Source of the DNA: an uncultured Tenacibaculum sp. | GTDB lineage: Bacteria; Bacteroidota; Bacteroidia; Flavobacteriales; Flavobacteriaceae | Length of the DNA stretch: 32,089 bases | NCBI GenBank assembly: GCA_947498055.1 | Contig: CANMJA010000042.1 | Coordinates: 1 to 32,089, forward strand | Direction: 5' to 3' | In this document: positions 7,886-16,059 of the stretch, piece after piece | How positions within the stretch are numbered: the first letter of the stretch is position 1 | Layout: every line of letters starts with the position of its first letter | Made by a program: the position numbers and the translations under genes | Notes under the pieces: generated by a model | Database searches by the model: none | The model's input: the letters and a program-made list of their open reading frames with translations, nothing else | Told to the model about the DNA's origin: nothing

Positions 7886-9086
7886 CTAATAAAGCCATAT
7901 AAAATCCATCATAACCAGATATGTGTGATAATACTTTATGATCTTTTACAAACGAAAAATCTTTTCCACTATCTGAAGCTAAGAAAAATTCTACTTGTTG
8001 TTGATTTTCAGAAGGTAAAACAGAACAAGTAGCATATACTAATTTACCACCTGGCTTCACCATTTTTGAGTAATCTTGTAAAACTTGTTGTTGTACATTT
8101 TTAATGTTTTCTAAAAACTCAGGTTGTAACTTCCATTTACTATCAGGATTTCTTCTAATAACACCTAAACCAGAACAAGGAGCATCAATTAATACTCTAT
8201 CTGCTTTATTATATAATTTCTTTATAGGTTTTGTAGAATCTAGTACACGTAAGTCAATATTATGAGCACCATTTCTACGAGCACGCACTTTTAATTTCTT
8301 TAATTTACTTTCGTAAATATCCATGGCAACAATTTGCCCTTTATTTTCCATTAAAGAAGCCAAATGCAACGTTTTACCACCAGCACCAGCACAAGTATCT
8401 ATTACTTTCATGCCAGGTTGTACCTCTAAATATGCAGCTACTAATTGAGAAGAAGCGTCCTGAACTTCAAAATAACCTTTCTTAAAACTTTCCGTTTTAA
8501 AAACGTTTGCTCGTTCTACTAATTTTAAAGCATCAGGATATCCTTGAATGAATTCTGTTTCAATACCTTCAGAACGTAATTTTTTTTGAAGATTTTCTTT
8601 AGAAGTATTTAAGGTATTAGTTCGTAAAATTACTTCTGCCTGTTTATTTAAAGAAGCCATTTCTTTCGTCCAAACCGTTTCTCCTAATTCTTTTAAACAA
8701 ACTTCATCAATCCAATCAGGAATCGATTCTCTAAATTTTCTAATTTTAGATAATTCATCAAACTTTCCTTTAATTCTACGAGTAGGAGTAGGTTCTATTT
8801 GATTCCAATCGGGTAATTTAATACCTCTTAATACGCACCACACAGAAAAAAGACGCCATAAATCTGGACGAGAAAATGGAGTTTTAACATTTGCTATTTC
8901 TGCATATAAACGTTTCCAACGAACAATATCATAAATGGTTTCTGCCACAAATTTTCTATCTCTAGATCCCCAACGCTTGTCTCTTCGTAAAGCAGTTTCA
9001 ACGGCTTTACTTGCATAAGCTCCTTCATTAAAAATATCACGTAAGCTATCTATTACGGCATATGTTAAGTTTCTGTGTAATCTCAT
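7860..9086 (-). CDS. RsmB/NOP-family rRNA cytosine-5 methyltransferase
   Basis: The 408-residue SAM-dependent methyltransferase is expected to make m5C in 16S rRNA. The N-terminus (about 1-75) is a NusB-like helical RNA-binding region as in RsmB. The Rossmann domain carries the SAM motif DTCAGAGGKT (230-239), motif IV DAPCSG with Cys304 and motif VI ATCSVLPSEN with catalytic Cys354. Both cysteines used in the two-cysteine m5C mechanism are present, so the enzyme should be active. It has its own divergent promoter, and its 3' end doubles as one arm of a terminator. Whether the exact target is that of RsmB (C967) cannot be told from sequence alone, so no symbol is given. Confidence 0.93.
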   Translation of the reverse strand: MRLHRNLTYAVIDSLRDIFNEGAYASKAVETALRRDKRWGSRDRKFVAETIYDIVRWKRLYAEIANVKTPFSRPDLWRLFSVWCVLRGIKLPDWNQIEPTPTRRIKGKFDELSKIRKFRESIPDWIDEVCLKELGETVWTKEMASLNKQAEVILRTNTLNTSKENLQKKLRSEGIETEFIQGYPDALKLVERANVFKTESFKKGYFEVQDASSQLVAAYLEVQPGMKVIDTCAGAGGKTLHLASLMENKGQIVAMDIYESKLKKLKVRARRNGAHNIDLRVLDSTKPIKKLYNKADRVLIDAPCSGLGVIRRNPDSKWKLQPEFLENIKNVQQQVLQDYSKMVKPGGKLVYATCSVLPSENQQQVEFFLASDSGKDFSFVKDHKVLSHISGYDGFYMALLEKKKPHKF

Positions 9087-9103
9087 TGAATGATTTTAAG
9101 GCT

Positions 9104-9112
9104 GCAAAGATA
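9104..9112 (-). promoter_or_regulatory. Promoter of the RsmB-like gene (TATCTTTGC)
   Basis: Read on the minus strand, TATCTTTGC is an exact TAnnTTTGC -7 box located 17 bases before the ATG at 9086, giving a leader of roughly 10 bases. Confidence 0.75.
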
Positions 9113-9133
9113 GCTGATTTTAATGGTTTTTTG

Positions 9134-9141
9134 TACTTTCG
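9134..9141 (+). promoter_or_regulatory. Promoter of the SH3b-protein gene (TACTTTCG)
   Basis: TACTTTCG, a common flavobacterial variant of the -7 box, lies 19 bases before the GTG at 9161. It sits 22 bases from the opposing promoter at 9104-9112, forming a compact divergent promoter pair. Its position supports the GTG start over the ORF's first ATG at 9062. Confidence 0.6.
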
Positions 9142-9160
9142 TTTTAGAACATACCTCGTT

Positions 9161-9964
9161 GTGAAAAAAATTATATTCTTATACATAACATTAATATCAA
9201 TTGTTTCTTTAAAAGGACAATCAAGAGATGTTGAATTTCATTCAAAAGATGAATTTTTAGATAAAAATAATGCTATAGCGTATGTATTTGGAGACAAAGT
9301 AAAATTACGTTCCGAACCCAATATTAAATCAGAAATTTTAGATATTATGAGAATATCTGAAAAGGTAACTGTTTTAAGTGGCGGAGCATATAAAAACAAT
9401 AAGCTATTATACAATGGTATTTATTGGTTTTGGAGTAAAGTGGAATATAATGACAAAATAGGTTATGTTTTAAATGGGCTACTGTCTCAAACAAAAAAAA
9501 AAATAGGAAATACTACCTATTTAACATCTTTAAGAAAAGAAAACGATCAGTTTTATATTTTACTTAGAGCTAAAAATGAAGGGTTTTCCTATTTCGAAAA
9601 TAAGCTAGAGTTTAGTAAATGGGATAGTTTTTCTATTTCAGTCTTTGATGATAAGGGAGTGCCAGATATTAGCAATATGATTAAAATTGATGTCAGACAT
9701 AATATCTCAAGAACTGAGTATTATTTCTTTAATACTGTAAATTCCTTGAAAAAAGCTATTGAACTAAGACATCATGAAGATGGAGGGAGTTATCTTTTTC
9801 ATGAGGTTGTTACGTTTCCAAATGAAAAAGAAGGTGAAACAGGGAAAATTAAATATCAATGTTTTCGAGATGAAACAGGTAAATCTTACGATGATGTAAA
9901 TATTAAATTTGTCTGGAAAGGGCAAGAATTAAAATCGAACATTGAAGTAATGAAGATTAATTAG
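9161..9964 (+). CDS. Secreted bacterial SH3-domain protein
   Basis: The frame is open from an ATG at 9062, but that ATG lies inside the divergent methyltransferase gene and upstream of the promoter. The GTG at 9161 gives a 267-residue protein with a clean signal peptide (KKIIFLYITLISIVSLKGQ). The mature N-terminus has an SH3b-like module (about 28-100) with the typical VFGDKVKLRSEPNIKSEIL opening and a GYVLNGLLS ending. The remaining ~160 residues are beta-rich and unrecognised. SH3b domains often bind cell-wall peptides or act in envelope protein interactions. The gene ends 7 bases before recG and probably shares its transcript. Confidence 0.75.
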   Translation: MKKIIFLYITLISIVSLKGQSRDVEFHSKDEFLDKNNAIAYVFGDKVKLRSEPNIKSEILDIMRISEKVTVLSGGAYKNNKLLYNGIYWFWSKVEYNDKIGYVLNGLLSQTKKKIGNTTYLTSLRKENDQFYILLRAKNEGFSYFENKLEFSKWDSFSISVFDDKGVPDISNMIKIDVRHNISRTEYYFFNTVNSLKKAIELRHHEDGGSYLFHEVVTFPNEKEGETGKIKYQCFRDETGKSYDDVNIKFVWKGQELKSNIEVMKIN

Positions 9965-9971
9965 TCTTTCA

Positions 9972-12503
9972 ATGAATTTAAATCAACCGATAACATACAT
10001 TAAAGGAGTTAGCGTAGCTAGAGCAGAACTTTTTTTTTCAGAATTAAATATTAAAACGTGTAACGATTTATTACATTTATTTCCATTTCGTTATGTAGAT
10101 AAAACTCAGTTTTATACAATTAACCAACTACAACAAAATACATCGGAAGTTCAAATTGTAGGAAAAATAACAACCGTTAAAACGGTAAAGCAAAAAAGAG
10201 GAAGTAGATTGGTTGCCACTTTAGCAGACGCAACAGGAACTTTAGATTTAGTATGGTTTAAAGGAGCGAAATGGATAAAAGATTCTTTAAAAGCAAACGA
10301 GCCTTATGTAATATATGGGAAATTGAATTGGTATAATGGAAAAGCTAATATGCCACATCCAGAAATGGAGTTGGTTTCTGAATATAAAAAGAAACTACAA
10401 ACGGCAATGCAGCCGATATATCCATCTACTGAAAAATTGTCTAATAAAGGGGTTAGTCATAAAGTAATGCGAAGTATGATGCAAAATTTATTGCAGCAAA
10501 CTTTTGAAAACATAGAAGAGGTTTTTTCTACAGAATTTCGAAATGAACATCAATTATTACACAAAAAAGAAGCTTTACTTAACATCCATTTTCCAAAAAA
10601 TCAAGAATTACTAGCAAAAGCGCAATATCGTTTAAAATTTGAAGAATTATTTTTTATACAGTTGCAGTTATTACTCAAAAAACTAATTAATAAATCAAAA
10701 ATTAAAGGATTTCTTTTTGAACATGTAGGAGAACAGTTTACGAATTTTTATGAGAATAATTTACCTTTTAACTTAACAAATGCTCAAAAAAGAGTACTAA
10801 AAGAAATTCGGAAAGATGTAGGTTCTGGAGCACAAATGAATCGATTGTTACAAGGAGATGTTGGGTCTGGAAAAACAATTGTAGGTTTATTAGTAATGTT
10901 ATTAGCAATAGATAACGGATACCAAGCAACCATTATGGCGCCTACAGAAATTTTGGCAACACAGCATTTTAATGGAATAAAAGAGTTGTTAGAAGGTACC
11001 GATATAAAAGTAGATCTATTAACAGGTTCTGTAAGAATAAAAAAGAGAAGAGAAATTCATGAGAATTTAGAAAACGGGAGTTTGCATATTTTAATTGGTA
11101 CACATGCCATTTTAGAAGACAAAGTACAGTTTAAAAACTTAGGATTGGCAATAATTGATGAACAACATCGATTTGGAGTTGCACAACGACGAAAACTTTG
11201 GGAAAAAAGCCAATTTTCATTATTGCTTAAAGAGGTAGATGTTGCTGCTATACATGAAAAATATAAAACAGCAAACACTTCTATTTATGAATTATTAAAA
11301 AAGTATCAAAAAGATAGAAAAAAGAGCATTAAAGATGCTGAAAAACTTTTATGGGAATATTTAAAATCAGAAAAAACAGGTTTTAAAATAAGGAGACAAC
11401 AATTATTAAACGAATTTACGGTTGATTATTTTTGTTTGGAGAGGAATGTAATTATAGAAATTGATAAAGAAAATGATAATTCAGATGAAGAAAAAGAAGT
11501 AGATGCTTTAAGAGTAAAAATATTAAAAGACTTTGGTTTTGTAGTAATACGTTTTACCAAAGAAGAAATACTAAAAGAAATTGAAGTGGTTGTTGAAAAA
11601 ATAACCCAAAGATTAAAAGAATTACCATTAAAGGAATTTGAAGGAGCTGTACCACCACATATTTTGGTAATGACGGCTACTCCAATTCCAAGAACACTAG
11701 CAATGTCTGTATATGGAGATTTAGATATTTCTGTGATAGATGAACTACCCCCAGGAAGAAAAGAGGTGAAAACGGTACATAGATACGATAGTCACCGATT
11801 GGGAGTGTTTAAATTTTTAAAAGACGAAATAGAAAAAGGGAGGCAGGTATATGTCGTATATCCATTAATAGAAGAATCTGAAGCAATGGATTATAAAGAT
11901 TTAATGGATGGTTATGAAAGTATAGCTAGAGAGTTTCCAAATCCTAAGTATCAAATAAGTATTGTACACGGAAAAATGAAGCCTGCCGATAAGGAATATG
12001 AAATGAATCGTTTTGTAAACGGAGAAACGCAAATAATGGTAGCTACTACGGTGATAGAAGTTGGTGTAAATGTGCCTAATGCTTCGGTGATGGTTATTGA
12101 AAGTTCTGAACGATTCGGACTAAGTCAGTTGCACCAATTACGAGGTAGAGTAGGACGTGGAGCGGAACAGAGTTTTTGTATTTTACTATCTAGTTTTAAA
12201 TTATCATCAGATTCTAAAACACGATTACAAACGATGGTAGAAACTACCGATGGTTTTAAAATAGCAGAGGTAGATTTAAAGCTTCGTGGTCCAGGAAATA
12301 TTATGGGAACACAACAAAGTGGGGTTTTAAATTTAAAAATAGCAGATGTTGTAAAAGATAGCCCTATCTTATTTACAGCACGCCAGTCCGCTATTCATTT
12401 GTTAAATGAAGATCCTAATTTATCATTAAAAGAAAATACTTTGATATTAAAACGATTAACCTTATTACGAAAAACTAGTGGAATTTGGAGTAATATTAGT
12501 TAG
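9972..12503 (+). CDS. recG: ATP-dependent DNA helicase RecG with an inserted DUF559-like domain
   Basis: The 843-residue protein is the branch-migration helicase that remodels stalled forks and recombination intermediates. It has the N-terminal wedge/OB domain (about 1-200), Walker A GDVGSGKT (295-302), motif II DEQH (396-399), motif III MTATPIPRTLAMSVYGDLD (from 567), and the C-terminal helicase half with HGKM, STR-like ATTVIEVGVNVPNA and QLRGRVGRG. Without the extra domain the length would be about 697, the usual size in Bacteroidetes. Between RRKLWEKS and PPHILVMTATP sit about 146 additional residues that normal RecG lacks (described separately). All helicase motifs are intact and the frame is preserved, so a functional fusion is likely. 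The start ATG lies 7 bases after the preceding gene. Confidence 0.96.
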   Translation: MNLNQPITYIKGVSVARAELFFSELNIKTCNDLLHLFPFRYVDKTQFYTINQLQQNTSEVQIVGKITTVKTVKQKRGSRLVATLADATGTLDLVWFKGAKWIKDSLKANEPYVIYGKLNWYNGKANMPHPEMELVSEYKKKLQTAMQPIYPSTEKLSNKGVSHKVMRSMMQNLLQQTFENIEEVFSTEFRNEHQLLHKKEALLNIHFPKNQELLAKAQYRLKFEELFFIQLQLLLKKLINKSKIKGFLFEHVGEQFTNFYENNLPFNLTNAQKRVLKEIRKDVGSGAQMNRLLQGDVGSGKTIVGLLVMLLAIDNGYQATIMAPTEILATQHFNGIKELLEGTDIKVDLLTGSVRIKKRREIHENLENGSLHILIGTHAILEDKVQFKNLGLAIIDEQHRFGVAQRRKLWEKSQFSLLLKEVDVAAIHEKYKTANTSIYELLKKYQKDRKKSIKDAEKLLWEYLKSEKTGFKIRRQQLLNEFTVDYFCLERNVIIEIDKENDNSDEEKEVDALRVKILKDFGFVVIRFTKEEILKEIEVVVEKITQRLKELPLKEFEGAVPPHILVMTATPIPRTLAMSVYGDLDISVIDELPPGRKEVKTVHRYDSHRLGVFKFLKDEIEKGRQVYVVYPLIEESEAMDYKDLMDGYESIAREFPNPKYQISIVHGKMKPADKEYEMNRFVNGETQIMVATTVIEVGVNVPNASVMVIESSERFGLSQLHQLRGRVGRGAEQSFCILLSSFKLSSDSKTRLQTMVETTDGFKIAEVDLKLRGPGNIMGTQQSGVLNLKIADVVKDSPILFTARQSAIHLLNEDPNLSLKENTLILKRLTLLRKTSGIWSNIS
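11211..11648 (+). other. In-frame DUF559/Vsr-like domain inserted in RecG
   Basis: Residues about 414-559 of RecG replace a spacer of a few residues between helicase motifs II and III. After a charged helical linker, residues 456-545 show the DUF559 layout: AEKLLWEYLKSE, then IRRQQ, then FTVDYFC (Asp485), then VIIEID (Glu496), then ALRVKILKDFGFVVIRFT, then a final helix. DUF559 belongs to the Vsr/PD-(D/E)XK-like endonuclease fold. The usual GxxH after IEID is replaced by KEND, so catalysis is doubtful. There is no intein signature: no Cys/Ser at the left junction and no HN-Cys/Ser/Thr at the right. The codon bias matches the host gene. This is a domain insertion, not a separate gene. Confidence 0.8.
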
Positions 12504-12568
12504 TAGTACTCTTTTAATTAACAACTGCAACTACAGAAATTAATTTTAAATAGCTTTTTACAATTTAA

Positions 12569-12576
12569 TATCTTTA
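12569..12576 (+). promoter_or_regulatory. Candidate promoter of the toxin gene
   Basis: TATCTTTA lies 26 bases before the ATG at 12595 in an extremely AT-rich spacer. It matches TAnnTTT but lacks the final G, and no clear -33 element is visible. Confidence 0.3.
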
Positions 12577-12594
12577 TTTTTTTAAAAAAATTGT

Positions 12595-14760
12595 ATGAAA
12601 GTTATAGACTCTATAAAAATTTCTGGAAAAAATTTAGATGAAGCAATAATTAAATTTAAACAAAGTATAGAAAAAATACTTTTAGAATCTATGAAAGAGG
12701 ATTCTTCTAGGTTCTCTTCTAAGAGCATATCTAGCATGCCTACAGGTATACGATTGGCTAAAGTATTGATGTGGATAAAGAATAATTTAGGAAAAACGGA
12801 AGTAAGTATACCACCAGATTTAATTTCTTTTGAAGAAAAATTTAATGGAGAAGTAGTATTTATAGAAAGATATTCTTTAAAAAATAGTTTTATAGATTTT
12901 ACAAGTAACCCAGTTTTTGAAGTATCCCATTTTGGTATAAACACACACTTGTATTACATTATTAAAATTAAAAACACACATAATAATAAAGTAATACAAA
13001 TTATTATGAGTTCTTACGACTCAATGCTTCAAATAGCTAAAATAATAGGATATAATGTAGAAATTTTAAATACGAATCTTTTCAAACAATTTGAAGAGAT
13101 GGTAAAAAAAGCAGGTACTAATAAAAATAAATTAGATACCTTATATGAAAGAATACCCGAAAAATTTCTACGTAAATTAAAAAGTTTTGATGTTATAGCA
13201 TATGATTTTGATATTTTATTAGATACGAATTGGACAGATTGGTTGGGAACAAGTGAAGAAAAAGCAATTTTTAAAGCACTTACAACCTTAGTAAAAATAG
13301 ATGAAAAAAAATTATATGTTCTGCTTTTTAATGCACCTCAAAAAGTATTACAACTTTATGATAAACTTTCAGGGGTTCGTAATGATTTTTTAAAATTGAT
13401 AAATAAATTAGCTTTTGCTCATGGAAAAAGAAGCTCTGAAGAATATTTAAAAGCTTTTGTAAGTAATAAAGATTCGTTTATTTTAAAAGATATCTTTTTA
13501 AGTACAGTTAGAAATTCAGAGACAGGACTTATAGATGTATATTCCTCAAAAGGTTTAAACTGGACAGATTTTTGGAAAGGTTTAGGAGGACAATACAATC
13601 CTTTTAAGCCAAATATGGATACTACTAATCCAACATCACAATTAGTAACCAGTCCAATAATTAATGCAAATCCGTTAGAATTAGCTTCTTTAAGAACTAA
13701 TGGAAAAAAAGAAAATGAAGCAATTGAAAAAACGGAAACCATATTAACGATTCTACATCTAGCGGAAAAAGAAAAAAGCAAACGCTTTTGGGAATTAGTA
13801 AGTCTAACAACTTCTATAATGGGTACTACCGCTGCCATAAGAGTGCTTACATTAGGTGGTGCTTCTTTAACAGCGAAAGTAATTGCAACAATAGAAATAG
13901 CTAAAGAAGCTACAGAAATAGCAATGCTTATACCCAAAGTAAGAAAAATACTTAAAGACAATGATTTAGGTTGGTTGGTAGATAATTGGAATAAAATAAG
14001 TATTGCTACAGATGTTACTACTTTAGGAATTGAAGGACTAATAAATTTAATAAAAAACGGTAGTAAAGGGGCTAGAGTTTTAAAGGAAGCAGGGCATTTA
14101 GAAGAAGCAGCTTTTTTACGGAAAAAAACAAAAGAGGCAAGAACAAAACTAGATGAAATAATAAATGTTGAAACTAAGTTAGCTAGAAAATTAAAAAAAG
14201 AATTAGATACATTTGGTTATTACGAAGAAGTTAAGGAAGTAGAAGATTTTATTAGAAAAAGAATGGATAAGGAGTATGGTTACTTTTTTGATGATGAAGG
14301 ATACAAATTATTAGACGACTATATAGTAAGTTCTGCAAAAGACGGAGCCTCTGTATCAATAGCAGAAGCTTTAAGATTTGCGAAAAAGAGAAATAGACAA
14401 TATGGAGGAGCTCCTAACAACCTTGTGTTTACACATAATCATATAAATGGAGGAGCTTTAAGCCCTTCTGATGTTCTTGCGGCTATAGATAATAATTTAT
14501 TAGAAGTACGTGCTATTGGACGTAATGGTATTGATTATAGTTTAAGAAGAACTAAATCATCTTTTCCTTTAGTCAATTCACCAAAATATGATTTGATGAT
14601 GAAAAAAGTTGAAAATATTGTACAAACAAAACACCCTAAATTTTCTTCAGAAATATTCTTTAAACTAAAAAAACCGCCAATAGATGTAGCTGAATTTTAT
14701 GCTGAAACACTCTTAAAGCAATTTGACGATTATATTGTTTATACTAAATTTACAAACTAA
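12595..14760 (+). CDS. Polymorphic-toxin-like protein with a C-terminal HNH/JAB-like motif
   Basis: I do not recognise the 721-residue protein as a whole. Residues 1-370 are a unique region without a signal peptide. Residues about 395-460 are hydrophobic and Ala/Gly-rich (SIMGTTAAIRVLTLGGASL), like the pre-toxin helical segments of polymorphic toxins. A charged coiled region follows (505-560). The C-terminal ~150 residues look like the toxin module, with THNHINGGALSPSDV giving His614, His616, Ser623 and Asp626. That is close to the JAMM metal motif HxHx7SxxD, but with six residues instead of seven. Similar HNH-x-SPxD modules occur at the C-terminus of phage MuF-type toxins. Four copies of one small gene follow, the first only 10 bases away, which is the layout of a toxin with its immunity genes. 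A metalloprotease or nuclease activity cannot be decided here. Confidence 0.65.
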   Translation: MKVIDSIKISGKNLDEAIIKFKQSIEKILLESMKEDSSRFSSKSISSMPTGIRLAKVLMWIKNNLGKTEVSIPPDLISFEEKFNGEVVFIERYSLKNSFIDFTSNPVFEVSHFGINTHLYYIIKIKNTHNNKVIQIIMSSYDSMLQIAKIIGYNVEILNTNLFKQFEEMVKKAGTNKNKLDTLYERIPEKFLRKLKSFDVIAYDFDILLDTNWTDWLGTSEEKAIFKALTTLVKIDEKKLYVLLFNAPQKVLQLYDKLSGVRNDFLKLINKLAFAHGKRSSEEYLKAFVSNKDSFILKDIFLSTVRNSETGLIDVYSSKGLNWTDFWKGLGGQYNPFKPNMDTTNPTSQLVTSPIINANPLELASLRTNGKKENEAIEKTETILTILHLAEKEKSKRFWELVSLTTSIMGTTAAIRVLTLGGASLTAKVIATIEIAKEATEIAMLIPKVRKILKDNDLGWLVDNWNKISIATDVTTLGIEGLINLIKNGSKGARVLKEAGHLEEAAFLRKKTKEARTKLDEIINVETKLARKLKKELDTFGYYEEVKEVEDFIRKRMDKEYGYFFDDEGYKLLDDYIVSSAKDGASVSIAEALRFAKKRNRQYGGAPNNLVFTHNHINGGALSPSDVLAAIDNNLLEVRAIGRNGIDYSLRRTKSSFPLVNSPKYDLMMKKVENIVQTKHPKFSSEIFFKLKKPPIDVAEFYAETLLKQFDDYIVYTKFTN

Positions 14761-14770
14761 CATAAAGCTT

Positions 14771-15397
14771 ATGCGAAAATTACCTAAACTCGATTTTATT
14801 TATATCAATTTTGAAAAAACATTTGAAACGTGGTGTAATAAAAATGAAATTTATTTAAATCTTTTAGGGGAAGAAAATGTTGATGACAAATATCATTTTG
14901 ACGATTATATAAAAGTTTGTTCACTTGATGATCTTATTTATTTATTTATTTATTTATATGTAGATAGATATCCTAAAGATCATAAATTTCCATTAGCACT
15001 TTCTTTAGAATCTAAAGATGATGTTATAGAAGAATATATTGCTGAAAATAAAAGAAAAATTACTGAAGAAATACACGATTTTTATGATTTTGAAAGAAAG
15101 GATATTGTTAAGTTTATATATCAATTCCGTCTTGAAATATATGGAGTAGATGAGCAAATAGAAAGTGGTTGGCCAGCTGCTGGTTATTCAAAATATTTCT
15201 TTTTAGAATTTACAGAAGAAATAGCTACAGTTACTATAGAGGAAGTAATAGCACATAAAAAATATACCAAAACAATAAAAGATGGTTTAATTACTTATGT
15301 TTTAGAAGATAGTCCAATAGCTACATTAGAGGTGACAAAAAAGAGCATTAAGCTTACGATTAATGAAGATAAAGTAATTGATTATGCCCATGCATAA
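14771..15397 (+). CDS. Putative immunity protein, intact copy 1 of a tandem array
   Basis: The 208-residue cytoplasmic protein is of an unrecognised family. It begins MRKLPKLDFIYINFEKT, has an acidic helical middle (SKDDVIEEYIAENKRKITEE) and ends in a beta-rich part (VLEDSPIATLEV, KLTINEDKVIDYA). The ATG at 14771 is chosen over an ATG at 14723, because all four copies in the array share the MRKLPKL start and 14723 lies inside the toxin gene. The (ATTT)5 tract at codons 56-62 encodes IYLFIYL and keeps the frame open. The position 10 bases after the toxin stop suggests it neutralises that toxin; this is inference. Confidence 0.75.
   Translation: MRKLPKLDFIYINFEKTFETWCNKNEIYLNLLGEENVDDKYHFDDYIKVCSLDDLIYLFIYLYVDRYPKDHKFPLALSLESKDDVIEEYIAENKRKITEEIHDFYDFERKDIVKFIYQFRLEIYGVDEQIESGWPAAGYSKYFFLEFTEEIATVTIEEVIAHKKYTKTIKDGLITYVLEDSPIATLEVTKKSIKLTINEDKVIDYAHA
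14936..14955 (+). repeat. (ATTT)5 tetranucleotide tract in immunity copy 1
   Basis: Five perfect ATTT units lie inside the coding sequence, starting at codon 56. Five units keep the downstream frame open. Losing or gaining one unit shifts the frame; only counts differing by three units restore it. Confidence 0.9.
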
Positions 15398-15415
15398 CTT
15401 ATTTCTATTGAATAT

Positions 15416-16035
15416 ATGAGAAAATTACCTAAACTCGATTTTATATATATCAATTTTGAAAAAACATACGATACGTGGTGGGATAAAAATGAAATTTATT
15501 TAAATCTTTTAGGAGAAGAAAATGTTGATGATAAATATCATTTTAAAGATTATGTAAAATCATGTTCCTTAGATGATCTTATTTATTTATTTATTTATAT
15601 GTAGATAAATATCCTAAAGGTCATAAATTTTCATTAGCACTTTCTTTAGAATCTAAAGATGATGTTATAGAAAAATATATTGCTGAAAATAAAAGAAAAA
15701 TTACTGAAGAAATACACGATTTTTATGATTTTGAAAGAAAGGATATTGTTAAATTTATATATCAATTCCGTCTTGAAATATATGGAGTGGATGAGCAAAT
15801 AGAAAGTGGTTGGTCATCTTTTGGATATTCAAAGTATTTATTTTTAGAACTTACTGAAAAAATATCGATAACTACTATAGAGGAAGTAATAGGGCATAAA
15901 AAATATACAAAAAAAGTAAAAGGTAACGTAATTATCTATGTTTTAGAAGATAGCCCAATAGCTACTTTAGAAATAACCACGCATAGTATTAAACTTACTA
16001 TAAATGAAGATAAAGTAATTGATTATGCTATGTGA
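15416..16035 (+). pseudogene. Immunity copy 2, frameshifted at a 4-unit ATTT tract
   Basis: This is a paralogue of copy 1, starting MRKLPKLDFIYINFEKTYDTWW. Translation reads 62 codons and stops at TAG (15602-15604), just after the ATTT tract, because the tract has four units instead of five. From 15601 the alternative frame is uninterrupted to 16035 and encodes the rest of the protein (VDKYPKGHKF through EDKVIDYAM). No other stop or frameshift exists, so the gene is either phase-off or very recently inactivated. It begins 18 bases after copy 1 ends. Confidence 0.8.
15581..15596 (+). repeat. (ATTT)4 tract in immunity copy 2
   Basis: Four ATTT units sit at the position where copy 1 has five. 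The 4-base difference puts the ATGTAG after the tract in frame and truncates the product. Confidence 0.9.
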
Positions 16036-16059
16036 TTTTTAAATTTTAAAAAAACTTAT

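Noticed and set aside
11211..11648. Intein or self-splicing element in recG
   Set aside because: The junctions lack the N-terminal Cys/Ser and the C-terminal His-Asn followed by Cys/Ser/Thr, and no intein blocks are visible. The DUF559-like domain alone explains the insert.
13419..13961. 180-codon minus-strand ORF inside the toxin gene
   Set aside because: It is the antisense shadow of an AT-rich coding region, with no start signal, family match or promoter. The same holds for antisense ORFs within guaB, recG, mqo and the 5' end of the toxin gene.
14723..14770. Upstream ATG start for immunity copy 1
   Set aside because: The extra 16 codons lie within the toxin gene and are absent from the other three copies, which all start at MRKLPKL.
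15787..16035. Separate small gene starting MDEQIESGW (also at 16443)
   Set aside because: The frame is open well upstream of this ATG and matches the middle of immunity copy 1, so it is the 3' part of a frameshifted copy rather than an independent gene.
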